5,190 nt of DNA from Nitrospiraceae bacterium (GTDB lineage Bacteria > Nitrospirota > Thermodesulfovibrionia > Thermodesulfovibrionales > UBA9159), in contig DMNE01000435.1 of assembly GCA_003453735.1 (NCBI GenBank), positions 785 through 5,974 on the forward strand, written 5' to 3'. How positions within the stretch are numbered: position 1 is the stretch's first letter; every line of letters starts with the position of its first letter. Of this stretch, positions 1-4,536 are shown one piece after another. Below the pieces are notes generated by a model. That model worked only from the letters and a program-made list of their open reading frames with translations, was not told the DNA's origin and did not search any database. The position numbers and the translations under genes were made by a program.

Positions 1-1
1 C

Positions 2-769
2 CAGGTTTTCAGCAATCTGCTCATCAACGCCAAAGAAGCGATGCCCGACGGAGGGACAGTCGAAATCAGCGCATCGAATGTCAGGATAACCGGAAACGAC
101 AGAGTCCCTCTGAATGAAGGGCAGTACGTGAAGATATCTGTGGCTGATCATGGTATCGGCATTTCTGAAGAGAATCTGCCGAGGATCTTTGATGCCTATT
201 TCACGACAAAGGACAGGGGAAGCCAGAAGGGCATGGGCCTCGGTCTCGCAATCTGTCATTCGATAATTGCCAAACATAAAGGACATATCGCAGTTGAATC
301 CAAGGCGGGAGTCGGTACGGCCTTTCATATCTATCTTCCGGCCTCTCCGAAGAACATTGCAGGGGGGAAACCCCACAAAGAGGGAGATCTCTCTGCAGCC
401 AGGGGACGGGTGTTGTTCATGGATGACGACGAAAGGGTAAGACGAATTACCGGTGCGATGTTACAACGACTGGGATATGACGTTGAGTTTGCGAGGAACG
501 GCGAAGAAGCAATTGAGCGGTACCGGAGAGAGAAAGAATCAGGAAAAAGGATTGATGCGGTCATTCTCGATCTGACCGTGCAGGGGGGCATAGGGGGAGA
601 GAAGGCGCTTAGGAAACTGCGTGAGATAGACCCGGAGATAAAAGTGGTTATATCGAGTGGATATGCTGATGACCCTGTCATGAAGGATTTCAGGGCATAC
701 GGATTTCTGGCTGCCATAGCAAAACCCTATACCGCCGAAGCGTTAACGGCACTCCTTGAAAAACTGTAA
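2..769 (+). CDS. Hybrid sensor histidine kinase, C-terminal part (HATPase + receiver), 5' partial
   Basis: This is the 3' end of a hybrid histidine kinase that senses a signal, autophosphorylates and passes phosphate to its own receiver domain. The frame is open to the left edge, so the ATG at 41 is internal: the codons before it already read QVFSNLLINAKEA, the N-box of the ATP-binding domain. The other ATPase motifs follow in order: G1 (VADHGIGI), F-box (IFDAYFTTK) and G2 (GMGLGLAICHSII), ending at LPAS. After a linker of about 20 residues comes a CheY-like receiver from RVLFMDDD, with the acidic pair, the phospho-acceptor Asp in VILDL (codon 569-571), Ser in VVISSGYA and the conserved Lys in AKPY. 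The receiver is followed directly by the stop, so there is no output domain. The sensor, PAS and dimerisation regions lie outside the window. After the acceptor Asp it reads LTVQGGIGG, where relatives usually have Pro instead of Gln. The class is secure; the signal is unknown. Confidence 0.95.
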   Translation, partial: QVFSNLLINAKEAMPDGGTVEISASNVRITGNDRVPLNEGQYVKISVADHGIGISEENLPRIFDAYFTTKDRGSQKGMGLGLAICHSIIAKHKGHIAVESKAGVGTAFHIYLPASPKNIAGGKPHKEGDLSAARGRVLFMDDDERVRRITGAMLQRLGYDVEFARNGEEAIERYRREKESGKRIDAVILDLTVQGGIGGEKALRKLREIDPEIKVVISSGYADDPVMKDFRAYGFLAAIAKPYTAEALTALLEKL

Positions 770-991
770 GAAAAATCCGAAGAGTCGAGCTCTGCGTTCC
801 TTTTCGAAACCGTTGGTTTCATGCCACACCATGTGAAAAGTGTTATTTTGTTATAGATGTGTCATCCCTCATCACCTCTCGACTGAGCCGAATTAAGGAA
901 GACTCCCAGTCGCAAGCTTCAAGACAAAACTCCGGATACACGTACACCGCATAGCGTGTTCGCTCGCTGACTGCTGTTCAGCCTAAAACCG

Positions 992-1073
992 GCAGTTGAA
1001 CTCAGCAAACCCTTAAAAATTATGGTCATATCGTTGAATTTTGAGTCACCTTTTTGGTGACAGTTTCAACTGC
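992..1073. repeat. Nested inverted repeats
   Basis: GTCACC (1045-1050) and GGTGAC (1056-1061) form a perfect 6-bp stem around TTTTT. Outside it, GTTGAA (1033-1038) pairs with TTCAAC (1065-1070). The same right arm also pairs, over 9 bp, with GCAGTTGAA at 992-1000 (right copy 1065-1073). Two left arms therefore compete for one right arm. No T-run follows, so this is not a simple terminator. It could be a structured RNA, a small palindromic repeat element or the end of an old insertion. Confidence 0.5.
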
Positions 1074-1255
1074 TCCGCATTTGCGCTACCTGTTTATTTT
1101 TGCTTGTTTATCAGCCTGTTATGGTAATTTCTAACTGCGTTTTTTAGGTTTAGTCCACTTCTACTCTGCATCGCTGGCAGAATATTGACAATCTCAATTC
1201 CATGTCGAAGTCAACATTCCTCACTGAAGGCCCCTGGGCAAGATTCGCCCCTGTT

Positions 1256-1282
1256 TTGACCAGCGATAGTATCTGTTATGAT
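1256..1282 (+). promoter_or_regulatory. Possible extended -10 promoter
   Basis: TTGACC (1256-1261) and TATGAT (1277-1282) are separated by 15 bp, shorter than ideal. A TG one base before the -10 gives an extended -10 (TGTTATGAT). Transcription from here would run through the two dyads and into the riboswitch. It is weaker than the promoter at 1364-1392 and could be chance in AT-rich DNA. Confidence 0.25.
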
Positions 1283-1290
1283 TTCAATCG

Positions 1291-1327
1291 AGACAAGCGA
1301 GTTGTGTCTTCATTTGTGATACAAATG
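1291..1327. promoter_or_regulatory. Two adjacent dyads, candidate operator
   Basis: The right dyad is perfect: CATTTGT-GAT-ACAAATG (1311-1327), arms of 7 bp with a 3-bp centre. Just left of it AGACAA (1291-1296) mirrors TTGTGTCT (1302-1309) with one extra base. The right dyad is centred about 80 bp upstream of the expected start of the 1364-1392 promoter, a distance at which Crp-family activators are known to work. It does not match the E. coli CRP or FNR consensus. Autoregulation by the regulator at 1800-2501 is a guess. Confidence 0.4.
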
Positions 1328-1363
1328 GTAATTATAGGCTTACTGTATCATTAGAACTTCAAA

Positions 1364-1392
1364 TTGACAAGTCTAAATTAATGTGATATAAA
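1364..1392 (+). promoter_or_regulatory. Sigma70-type promoter of the riboswitch transcript
   Basis: A perfect -35 TTGACA (1364-1369) and a near-perfect -10 TATAAA (1387-1392) are separated by the optimal 17 bp. The start site should fall near 1399, about 10-20 nt before the aptamer, where a riboswitch leader promoter belongs. This is the best promoter in the window. Confidence 0.8.
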
Positions 1393-1408
1393 CGAGACAT
1401 AAAGAGAG

Positions 1409-1494
1409 TGTTCCGATAAGACCAAACCCTCCGTGAGAAGGGGACAGCAAGCGGCGGGTCTTATTGTTAAGATGGCCGAGCTGCCGAAGGATAA
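1409..1494 (+). promoter_or_regulatory. GEMM-I cyclic-dinucleotide riboswitch aptamer (closest to GEMM-Ib, c-di-GMP/cGAMP)
   Basis: The landmarks of a GEMM-I aptamer appear in order. AAGACCAAACC (1418-1428) is followed by a P2 stem, CCCTCC/GAAGGG (one C-A mismatch), capped by a GUGA tetraloop of the GNRA type. Then come GGGGACAGCAAGC, a P3 stem TCTTA/TAAGA (1459-1473) and the receptor strand GGCCGAGCTGCCGAA (1474-1488). From memory, it matches the Geobacter 3',3'-cGAMP riboswitch most closely in the left ligand strand (AC-AAACC, A at 1421 where Vc2 has G20) and in the GCTGCCGAA end. A at that position is the reported mark of GEMM-Ib, which accepts cGAMP. The usual GACGCAAAGC reads GACAGCAAGC here, an unusual change near the intercalating adenine. 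P1 is weak. The 3' strand is shared with the following terminator, so ligand binding should permit read-through (an ON switch). The family call is strong; the ligand call is not. Confidence 0.82.
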
Positions 1495-1518
1495 ACCTGA
1501 GGTAGGTTCGGCTTTTTT
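1483..1518 (+). terminator. Intrinsic terminator, expression platform of the riboswitch
   Basis: GCCGAA (1483-1488) pairs with TTCGGC (1507-1512), with an inner CCT/AGG pairing and an unpaired 5' side, followed directly by six T (1513-1518). The 5' arm is the last strand of the aptamer, so aptamer and terminator exclude each other. That arrangement predicts termination without ligand and read-through with ligand. Confidence 0.75.
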
Positions 1519-1540
1519 ATTTGCGGAAAAGAAGTATTCC

Positions 1541-1659
1541 GTGGAAAAGGGGTGAGAAAAGGATATTTCCTTTATTGCCAAAGGTAACACTTTGGCAGGA
1601 GCTTTTGATGTAAGGATTAGGGACATTTTCTATGGGATTTATCTCATTCCAATTCTATA
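1541..1659 (+). pseudogene. Possible bactofilin-like fragment, broken
   Basis: The first frame after the terminator, from GTG 1541, meets a TGA at 1553-1555, then reads on to a TAG at 1657-1659. Its product includes DISFIAKGNTLAGAF, then DVRIRDIFYG. This recalls the N-terminal rung of bactofilins (polymer-forming cytoskeletal proteins), where an I-x-x-G-x-x-x-x-G stretch leads into an RIDG motif. The rest of the beta-helix is missing. A Shine-Dalgarno-like AGGGGTGAG (1548-1556) precedes AAG GAT ATT, where an ATG may once have stood. The likeness rests on about 25 residues recognised by eye. If wrong, this is plain non-coding leader. Confidence 0.3.
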
Positions 1660-1689
1660 GAAAGTCTAAAAAGGGTTAGTATCAAGGGT

Positions 1690-1803
1690 ATGTATCTGTG
1701 GAACGAGTGCAATACAGTCTGTGACAAGCCTGGCAAATGCAACTGCGGTGATGACTTGAAACACTTTGAGAGTGAACCTTTAATTGTCGGTGGCCTAAGA
1801 TGA
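1690..1803 (+). CDS. Cys-rich 37-residue mini-ORF overlapping the Crp/Fnr start
   Basis: ATG at 1690 opens a 37-codon frame, MYLWNECNTVCDKPGKCNCG then DDLKHFESEPLIVGGLR, with four Cys (7, 11, 17, 19; spacing C-x3-C-x5-C-x-C) that could bind a metal. Its TGA (1801-1803) overlaps the ATG of the regulator at 1800 as ATGA, a classic translational-coupling arrangement. The downstream ATG has only a weak Shine-Dalgarno of its own, which fits coupling. AAGGG lies immediately before this ATG, which is too close; AAAAAGGG lies about 13 nt upstream. The frame stays open upstream to 1621 but without a usual start codon, so this could be the tail of a decayed longer gene. Family unknown. It may be a leader peptide or a small partner of the regulator. 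Confidence 0.45.
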   Translation: MYLWNECNTVCDKPGKCNCGDDLKHFESEPLIVGGLR

Positions 1804-2501
1804 GATACAAGTTGCCTCTTTTTCAGATATCGGAAATGGAAAACTGTAAGCCTAACGACTTCTTCTATACTTTTTTCAAAGAACACGAAGACGAGCTTGT
1901 TGGCTGTGGTCCTTCACAACCGTATCCATCTGGTACCGAGATCTATCGTGAAGATGCCCTTGCGGAGGTCGTATATCTCATAGAACGCGGCATCATAAAG
2001 GTCAGCAGAATAGACCTTAATGGCAAAGAAACAATTGTTGGTCTTCGCAGCAGACATTGGTTATTGGCAGCTCCAACAGTGTTTCTTGGAACGTCATATT
2101 TATATACGGCCACAACGGTGACTCCATGTCATTTGCGTCCTATTACAGCAAAGTGTTTCTTCCATGTTCTTAAGACGAATGAGGCCTTTTCGCGAGAGAT
2201 GTATCGGCTTCTCAGCCAAGAGGTCATCAGCAATTTAAGAAAAGTAGAGGAAGTAAGTTGTATGTCAGCCAATGACCGCGTGATGCAGTTTCTCCGTCAA
2301 CTCGACGCTGAACTGTCTCCTAACAAATCGCAGGCCCACGATCTTTTTCAAATCCCGTTGAAGCAATATGAACTTGCTCAAATTGTCGGGGTTTCGCCGG
2401 AACACCTCTGCCGCGTTGTGAAGGAATTGGAGCAGGAAGGGATTGTAACAGGCACGAAAAGGATGTTGACTATAAGAAGCAGTTCCCTCCGTCAGAGGTG
2501 A
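1800..2501 (+). CDS. Crp/Fnr-family transcriptional regulator
   Basis: This 233-residue protein has normal length for a Crp/Fnr regulator, which binds DNA as a dimer in the cytoplasm. Residues about 40-125 form the cNMP-binding-like beta-roll (AEVVYLIERGIIKVSR, then LNGKETIVGL). A dimerisation helix follows (about 126-155), then a winged helix-turn-helix at 185-213 (LKQYELAQIVGVSPEHLCRV), with Glu201 and Arg205 at the usual base-contacting positions of the recognition helix. The segment that should bind cAMP phosphate (GE...RxA) is replaced by LLAAPTVFLGTSYLYTATT, so cAMP is unlikely to be the ligand. There is no FNR-type N-terminal Cys cluster, though Cys are scattered (6, 16, 36, 110, 119, 154, 204). 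The start at 1800 overlaps the mini-ORF stop; ATG 1836 is the alternative. It is the first clearly intact gene after the riboswitch, so its level may follow a cyclic-dinucleotide signal. Targets unknown. Confidence 0.92.
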   Translation: MRYKLPLFQISEMENCKPNDFFYTFFKEHEDELVGCGPSQPYPSGTEIYREDALAEVVYLIERGIIKVSRIDLNGKETIVGLRSRHWLLAAPTVFLGTSYLYTATTVTPCHLRPITAKCFFHVLKTNEAFSREMYRLLSQEVISNLRKVEEVSCMSANDRVMQFLRQLDAELSPNKSQAHDLFQIPLKQYELAQIVGVSPEHLCRVVKELEQEGIVTGTKRMLTIRSSSLRQR

Positions 2502-2727
2502 GAAAATATCACTCTCTGATAGATTGACACTCTTTTAGCTTAGCGCTGCTTTGAGAAGTAAGTTCTCATATCAACACTGCAATAGTTTCGGTTGTCTCTT
2601 CCTTCAGTAAATAGCTGACCAACACAAATCAATAGTCTCTTAATGTGTATCAATGACAGGGGGAATCAACTGTGGTCTAATAACACTAGCAGAACGGAAA
2701 TGTGCCTGTATGGGGAGGTGACTTGTT
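2502..2727. other. Intergenic region after the regulator
   Basis: Two short perfect dyads lie here: TATCA/TGATA (2507-2521) and TGAGAA/TTCTCA (2552-2568, 5-nt loop). Neither is followed by a T-run, so I see no clear terminator. The sequence ends in the strong ribosome-binding site of the next small ORF. No promoter stands out. Confidence 0.5.
2716..2721 (+). promoter_or_regulatory. Strong Shine-Dalgarno of the 35-residue peptide
   Basis: AGGTGA, within GGGGAGGTGA (2712-2721), ends 6 nt before the ATG at 2728. It is the best ribosome-binding site in the window and the main reason to believe this very short gene is translated. Confidence 0.7.
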
Positions 2728-2835
2728 ATGAAGAATATAAGCTGGCTCATTCTCGCTATAGTGTCTACTGACATAGCCCTCAGCATAATGCTTGACGGGT
2801 TGCTGAGTGTCGCGGCGGCGTTAGTACGTTGGTGA
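2728..2835 (+). CDS. Small hydrophobic peptide (35 residues), predicted membrane protein
   Basis: The product begins MKNISWLILAIVSTDIALSI and ends MLDGLLSVAAALVRW. It is a mostly hydrophobic chain, enough for one membrane helix or a hairpin of two short ones broken at LDG. A near-consensus Shine-Dalgarno 6 nt upstream supports translation. Oddly, the -1 frame just before the stop continues as STLVTGAIQTLFEGE to a TGA at 2868-2870, which looks more like a natural C-terminus than VRW. The gene may have lost its original end by a frameshift, giving about 48 residues originally. It lies between the regulator and a secreted protein, on the same strand. I recognise no family; toxin-like peptide, small membrane regulator and truncated gene are all possible. 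Confidence 0.5.
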   Translation: MKNISWLILAIVSTDIALSIMLDGLLSVAAALVRW

Positions 2836-2971
2836 CCGGTGCCATACAGACACTTTTTGAGGGCGAATGAGGTGAATAAGAAGAGAGCTGCCCGGAGGTT
2901 GTTGAAATCCGCAGGTCAATAAGAATCTCGTTTTTGACACGAGCAGTATCCATTTAAAGGCTTAAGGCACT

Positions 2972-2977
2972 AGGAAG
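2972..2977 (+). promoter_or_regulatory. Ribosome-binding site of the secreted protein
   Basis: AGGAAG ends 7 nt before ATG 2985, supporting that start. The start is also supported by the complete signal peptide that follows it. Confidence 0.6.
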
Positions 2978-2984
2978 TAGACAA

Positions 2985-3446
2985 ATGGAAAAAATAACTT
3001 TATTTTCAGCTGAAAGGGTTAGGGCTCTCGGTCGATCTATATTGATAATGTTTCTCCTCGCAGTGCCAATTTTGGGTGCTGCTATTAACCCTGTAGTTGC
3101 CGCGGAACCGTTAAAAGAAGACGTATATCCCGGCGCAATCGATTATAAGAAAGGATCGGCCGATTTTTTCGACTGCGATGAGAAGAAAGTTATTTACCAC
3201 TATTATCGCACAACAGATACCGCCAACAAAGCAGTAGAGTTTTATAAAAAGCACGGCTTCACGGTGATCAGGGATGATTCTTTCAGGTCCTGCTGCATTT
3301 CCAAGGACAGTTATATTCTATCGAGCGAGAAGAAAGGTGCGACTGTTTACGTGAGTATCGAGAACTGGTGGTCCGATAAAGAGAATCACCTGATGAACGA
3401 TACGCTTATTTTACATGTGATTGCTGCTCAGCCAGACAACAAATAG
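2985..3446 (+). CDS. Secreted or periplasmic protein of unknown function
   Basis: This protein has 153 residues. Residues 1-40 are a Sec signal peptide: a charged start (Arg11, Arg13, Arg17), a hydrophobic core SILIMFLLAVPILGAA and a probable cleavage after Ala40 in VVAA-EP. There is no lipobox Cys. The mature part of about 113 residues is soluble and opens with DVYPGA, then has a segment, YHYYRTTDTANKAVEFYKKH, typical of small periplasmic proteins in which a strand is followed by a helix ending in FYKK. After this come GFTVIRDD, a vicinal Cys pair (Cys103-Cys104) and a C-terminal beta-rich half (ATVYVSIENWW, LILHVIAA). Together with Cys64 there are three Cys in the mature protein, enough for one disulfide and a free thiol. 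I recognise no named family. The following 500 bp hold no partner gene. Confidence 0.85.
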   Translation: MEKITLFSAERVRALGRSILIMFLLAVPILGAAINPVVAAEPLKEDVYPGAIDYKKGSADFFDCDEKKVIYHYYRTTDTANKAVEFYKKHGFTVIRDDSFRSCCISKDSYILSSEKKGATVYVSIENWWSDKENHLMNDTLILHVIAAQPDNK

Positions 3447-3984
3447 GCATAGCATTTATTGAACATAACGGGAAGGGGATTATTACTACAATAGTTAGTT
3501 CTGGCATAACTGGATGGATTATTAATAAACGGAGGTAGTCAAGAAAAAAGAAATAATCATTGAAGTTCAATGTAGAAAGGCGACCAACAGCGTATAAAAG
3601 AGAACAAAAGAGCTATCGCTATAAATTTCCCAAATTTCTCCTCAAGACATTATCTGCAGATTTCTCTACGTATTCCCTGTACTTTCGACTTTTGAGAACT
3701 GTTTAGTTTGAGGGGTAAGGGTGATACCAACCCGTCCCGAAGCGCAAGGCTCTTCCCTATTGCATATCGCCCTCAAAACTGTGTGATGTTCTACACGAAC
3801 TCCGCGAAGCATGCTGTCTTGCTGACTGTTCATTTCCAAAAGAAAGTAGCGCCATTGGCAAAGAATTGACAGTGTCAGGTCAGGGAGAAAACGAGAAATG
3901 ATGGCTGGGGGCACCTATCCAGCAAAATAGTGAAGGATTGGCAACCCCCAAAATACGAATCTTAACCGGAAGGAAACCGCTAAG
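3447..3984. other. Gene-poor gap, possible gene remnant
   Basis: No convincing gene is visible. A perfect Shine-Dalgarno GGAGGT (3531-3536) has no start codon after it, although the following frame reads KKKEIIIEVQCRKATNSV to a stop at 3595-3597, so a decayed gene start is possible. Two palindromes occur: CATTGAA-G-TTCAATG (3558-3572) and TGACA-G-TGTCA (3867-3877). The open frame on the minus strand at 3666-3914 has no protein-like character. No clear terminator follows the secreted-protein gene. Confidence 0.5.
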
Positions 3985-4311
3985 CTATTTTTTAGGCGGC
4001 TTGTATCCCGTCTTTGCTGCCTTTTTCATTGCAGCAATCCCCTCCTCTGCCGTCATAAGAGGCGTGGTTTTGAAAGCTCTCAGTGCACCTCCTGCAGCAA
4101 CAGCCATGGAAAAAGCTGCAGCACTTACGTTATCAGGCATCTGACAAACAGCCGCTATGTCGTAATCCCCAAAAGCAAACCAGAAGCCCACAAGGCTGCC
4201 TCCTAGTTTCTCAACAGCCTTTTGTACTGCCTCGCGGCGATTCTGCGGATTGTTTATTAGGCCCGCGACGGCCTCGGCGGTATATGCCGCTTGCACTAAA
4301 TAGTAACCCAT
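3985..4311 (-). CDS. GYD-domain protein
   Basis: This 108-residue cytoplasmic protein belongs to the GYD family (Pfam GYD), small alpha/beta proteins of uncertain role that are widespread in bacteria. It starts MGYYLVQAAYTAEAVAGLI, has KLGGSLVGFWFAFGDYDIAA with the family motif FGDYD at residues 47-51, then MPDNVSAAAFSMAVAAGGAL and a C-terminal KTTPLMTAEEGIAAMKKA. Length and motif order fit a complete family member. A short Lys-rich tail (KTGYKPPKK) ends it. A modest AAAGG sits about 10 nt before the ATG on the minus strand. It is transcribed against the secreted-protein gene and away from the IS630 transposase, with no operon partner in view. The plus-strand open frame across the same DNA is only its shadow. 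The family is sure; the function is not. Confidence 0.92.
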   Translation of the reverse strand: MGYYLVQAAYTAEAVAGLINNPQNRREAVQKAVEKLGGSLVGFWFAFGDYDIAAVCQMPDNVSAAAFSMAVAAGGALRAFKTTPLMTAEEGIAAMKKAAKTGYKPPKK

Positions 4312-4463
4312 AATAGCCGCCTTTCTGCCCTTTAAACTGCAATTTCGGAGCCTTTCTCATCAAAGCCAATCTCAGCAGAGCCAATCTCGTTCTGTTCAGT
4401 CCCTTTTGGCTAAGAGTGCTGACGTGAATAGTAGAGATCAATATGGCAAAACGCTGCTGCGTC
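4312..4463 (-). other. Upstream region of the GYD gene
   Basis: No clear promoter is visible on the minus strand. The stretch includes a threefold 15-bp repeat (4349-4393). On the minus strand a frame between stops at 4410-4412 and 4332-4334 runs through it without a start codon, possibly the tail of a lost gene. The left boundary of the insertion sequence must lie in or just right of this stretch. Confidence 0.45.
4349..4393. repeat. Three 15-bp tandem repeats
   Basis: AGCCTTTCTCATCAA, AGCCAATCTCAGCAG and AGCCAATCTCGTTCT lie head to tail with an exact 15-bp period. Units 2 and 3 share their first 10 bp, and unit 1 differs from them by two bases there. The array starts 38 bp upstream of the GYD start codon. 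A period that is a multiple of three fits a decayed coding repeat. Binding sites for a regulator are the alternative. Confidence 0.6.
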
Positions 4464-4486
4464 TTACACTAAAGTTCCTAGTGTAA
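4464..4486. repeat. Perfect 8-bp inverted repeat before the transposase
   Basis: TTACACTA (4464-4471) and TAGTGTAA (4479-4486) flank AAGTTCC. It may be part of the left end of the IS or an operator for the transposase. It lacks a T-run, so it is not a terminator. Confidence 0.6.
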
Positions 4487-4536
4487 TGTCTTATAAATAG
4501 CTGGTGTTATATGTTGCTTTGTGATAGACTTATGTC

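Larger units (their letters stand above)
770..1363. other. Gene-free gap of about 600 bp
   Basis: No reading frame here has both a plausible start and protein-like composition. A stem (GAAACC/GGTTTC, 806-820) sits 37 bp after the kinase stop but has no T-run, so I do not call it a terminator. The gap holds a small stem (GCTGA/TCAGC, 966-982), nested inverted repeats at 992-1073, a possible weak promoter at 1256-1282 and two dyads at 1291-1327. It could contain an old mobile-element remnant or a structured RNA, but nothing is recognisable by eye. Confidence 0.6.

Noticed and set aside
331..717. 128-codon frame on the minus strand inside the kinase
   Set aside because: It is antisense to a frame with clear histidine kinase and receiver motifs and has no protein-like features of its own.
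806..820. Hairpin GAAACC/GGTTTC as terminator of the kinase gene
   Set aside because: The stem is only 6 bp and is followed by ATGCCACACC, with no T-run on either strand.
1378..1626. 82-codon minus-strand frame
   Set aside because: It covers the riboswitch and terminator, which explain the sequence better, and its product resembles nothing.
1644..1886. 80-codon minus-strand frame
   Set aside because: It is antisense to the mini-ORF and the start of the Crp/Fnr gene, with no recognisable motif.
2934..2962. Possible promoter before the secreted protein
   Set aside because: TTGACA at 2934-2939 is perfect but no acceptable -10 lies at 16-18 bp; only TAAAGG at 15 bp.
3867..3877. TGACA-G-TGTCA palindrome as a REP-type element near a RAYT transposase
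   Set aside because: No tyrosine transposase frame follows, and a 5-bp dyad is too short to call.
3666..3914. 82-codon minus-strand frame in the gap
   Set aside because: Composition looks random, there is no good ribosome site and no family resemblance; kept only as part of the gap description.
3938..4144. Plus-strand frame with a hydrophobic, membrane-like product
   Set aside because: It is the antisense shadow of the GYD gene; Ala-rich coding on one strand gives hydrophobic frames on the other.
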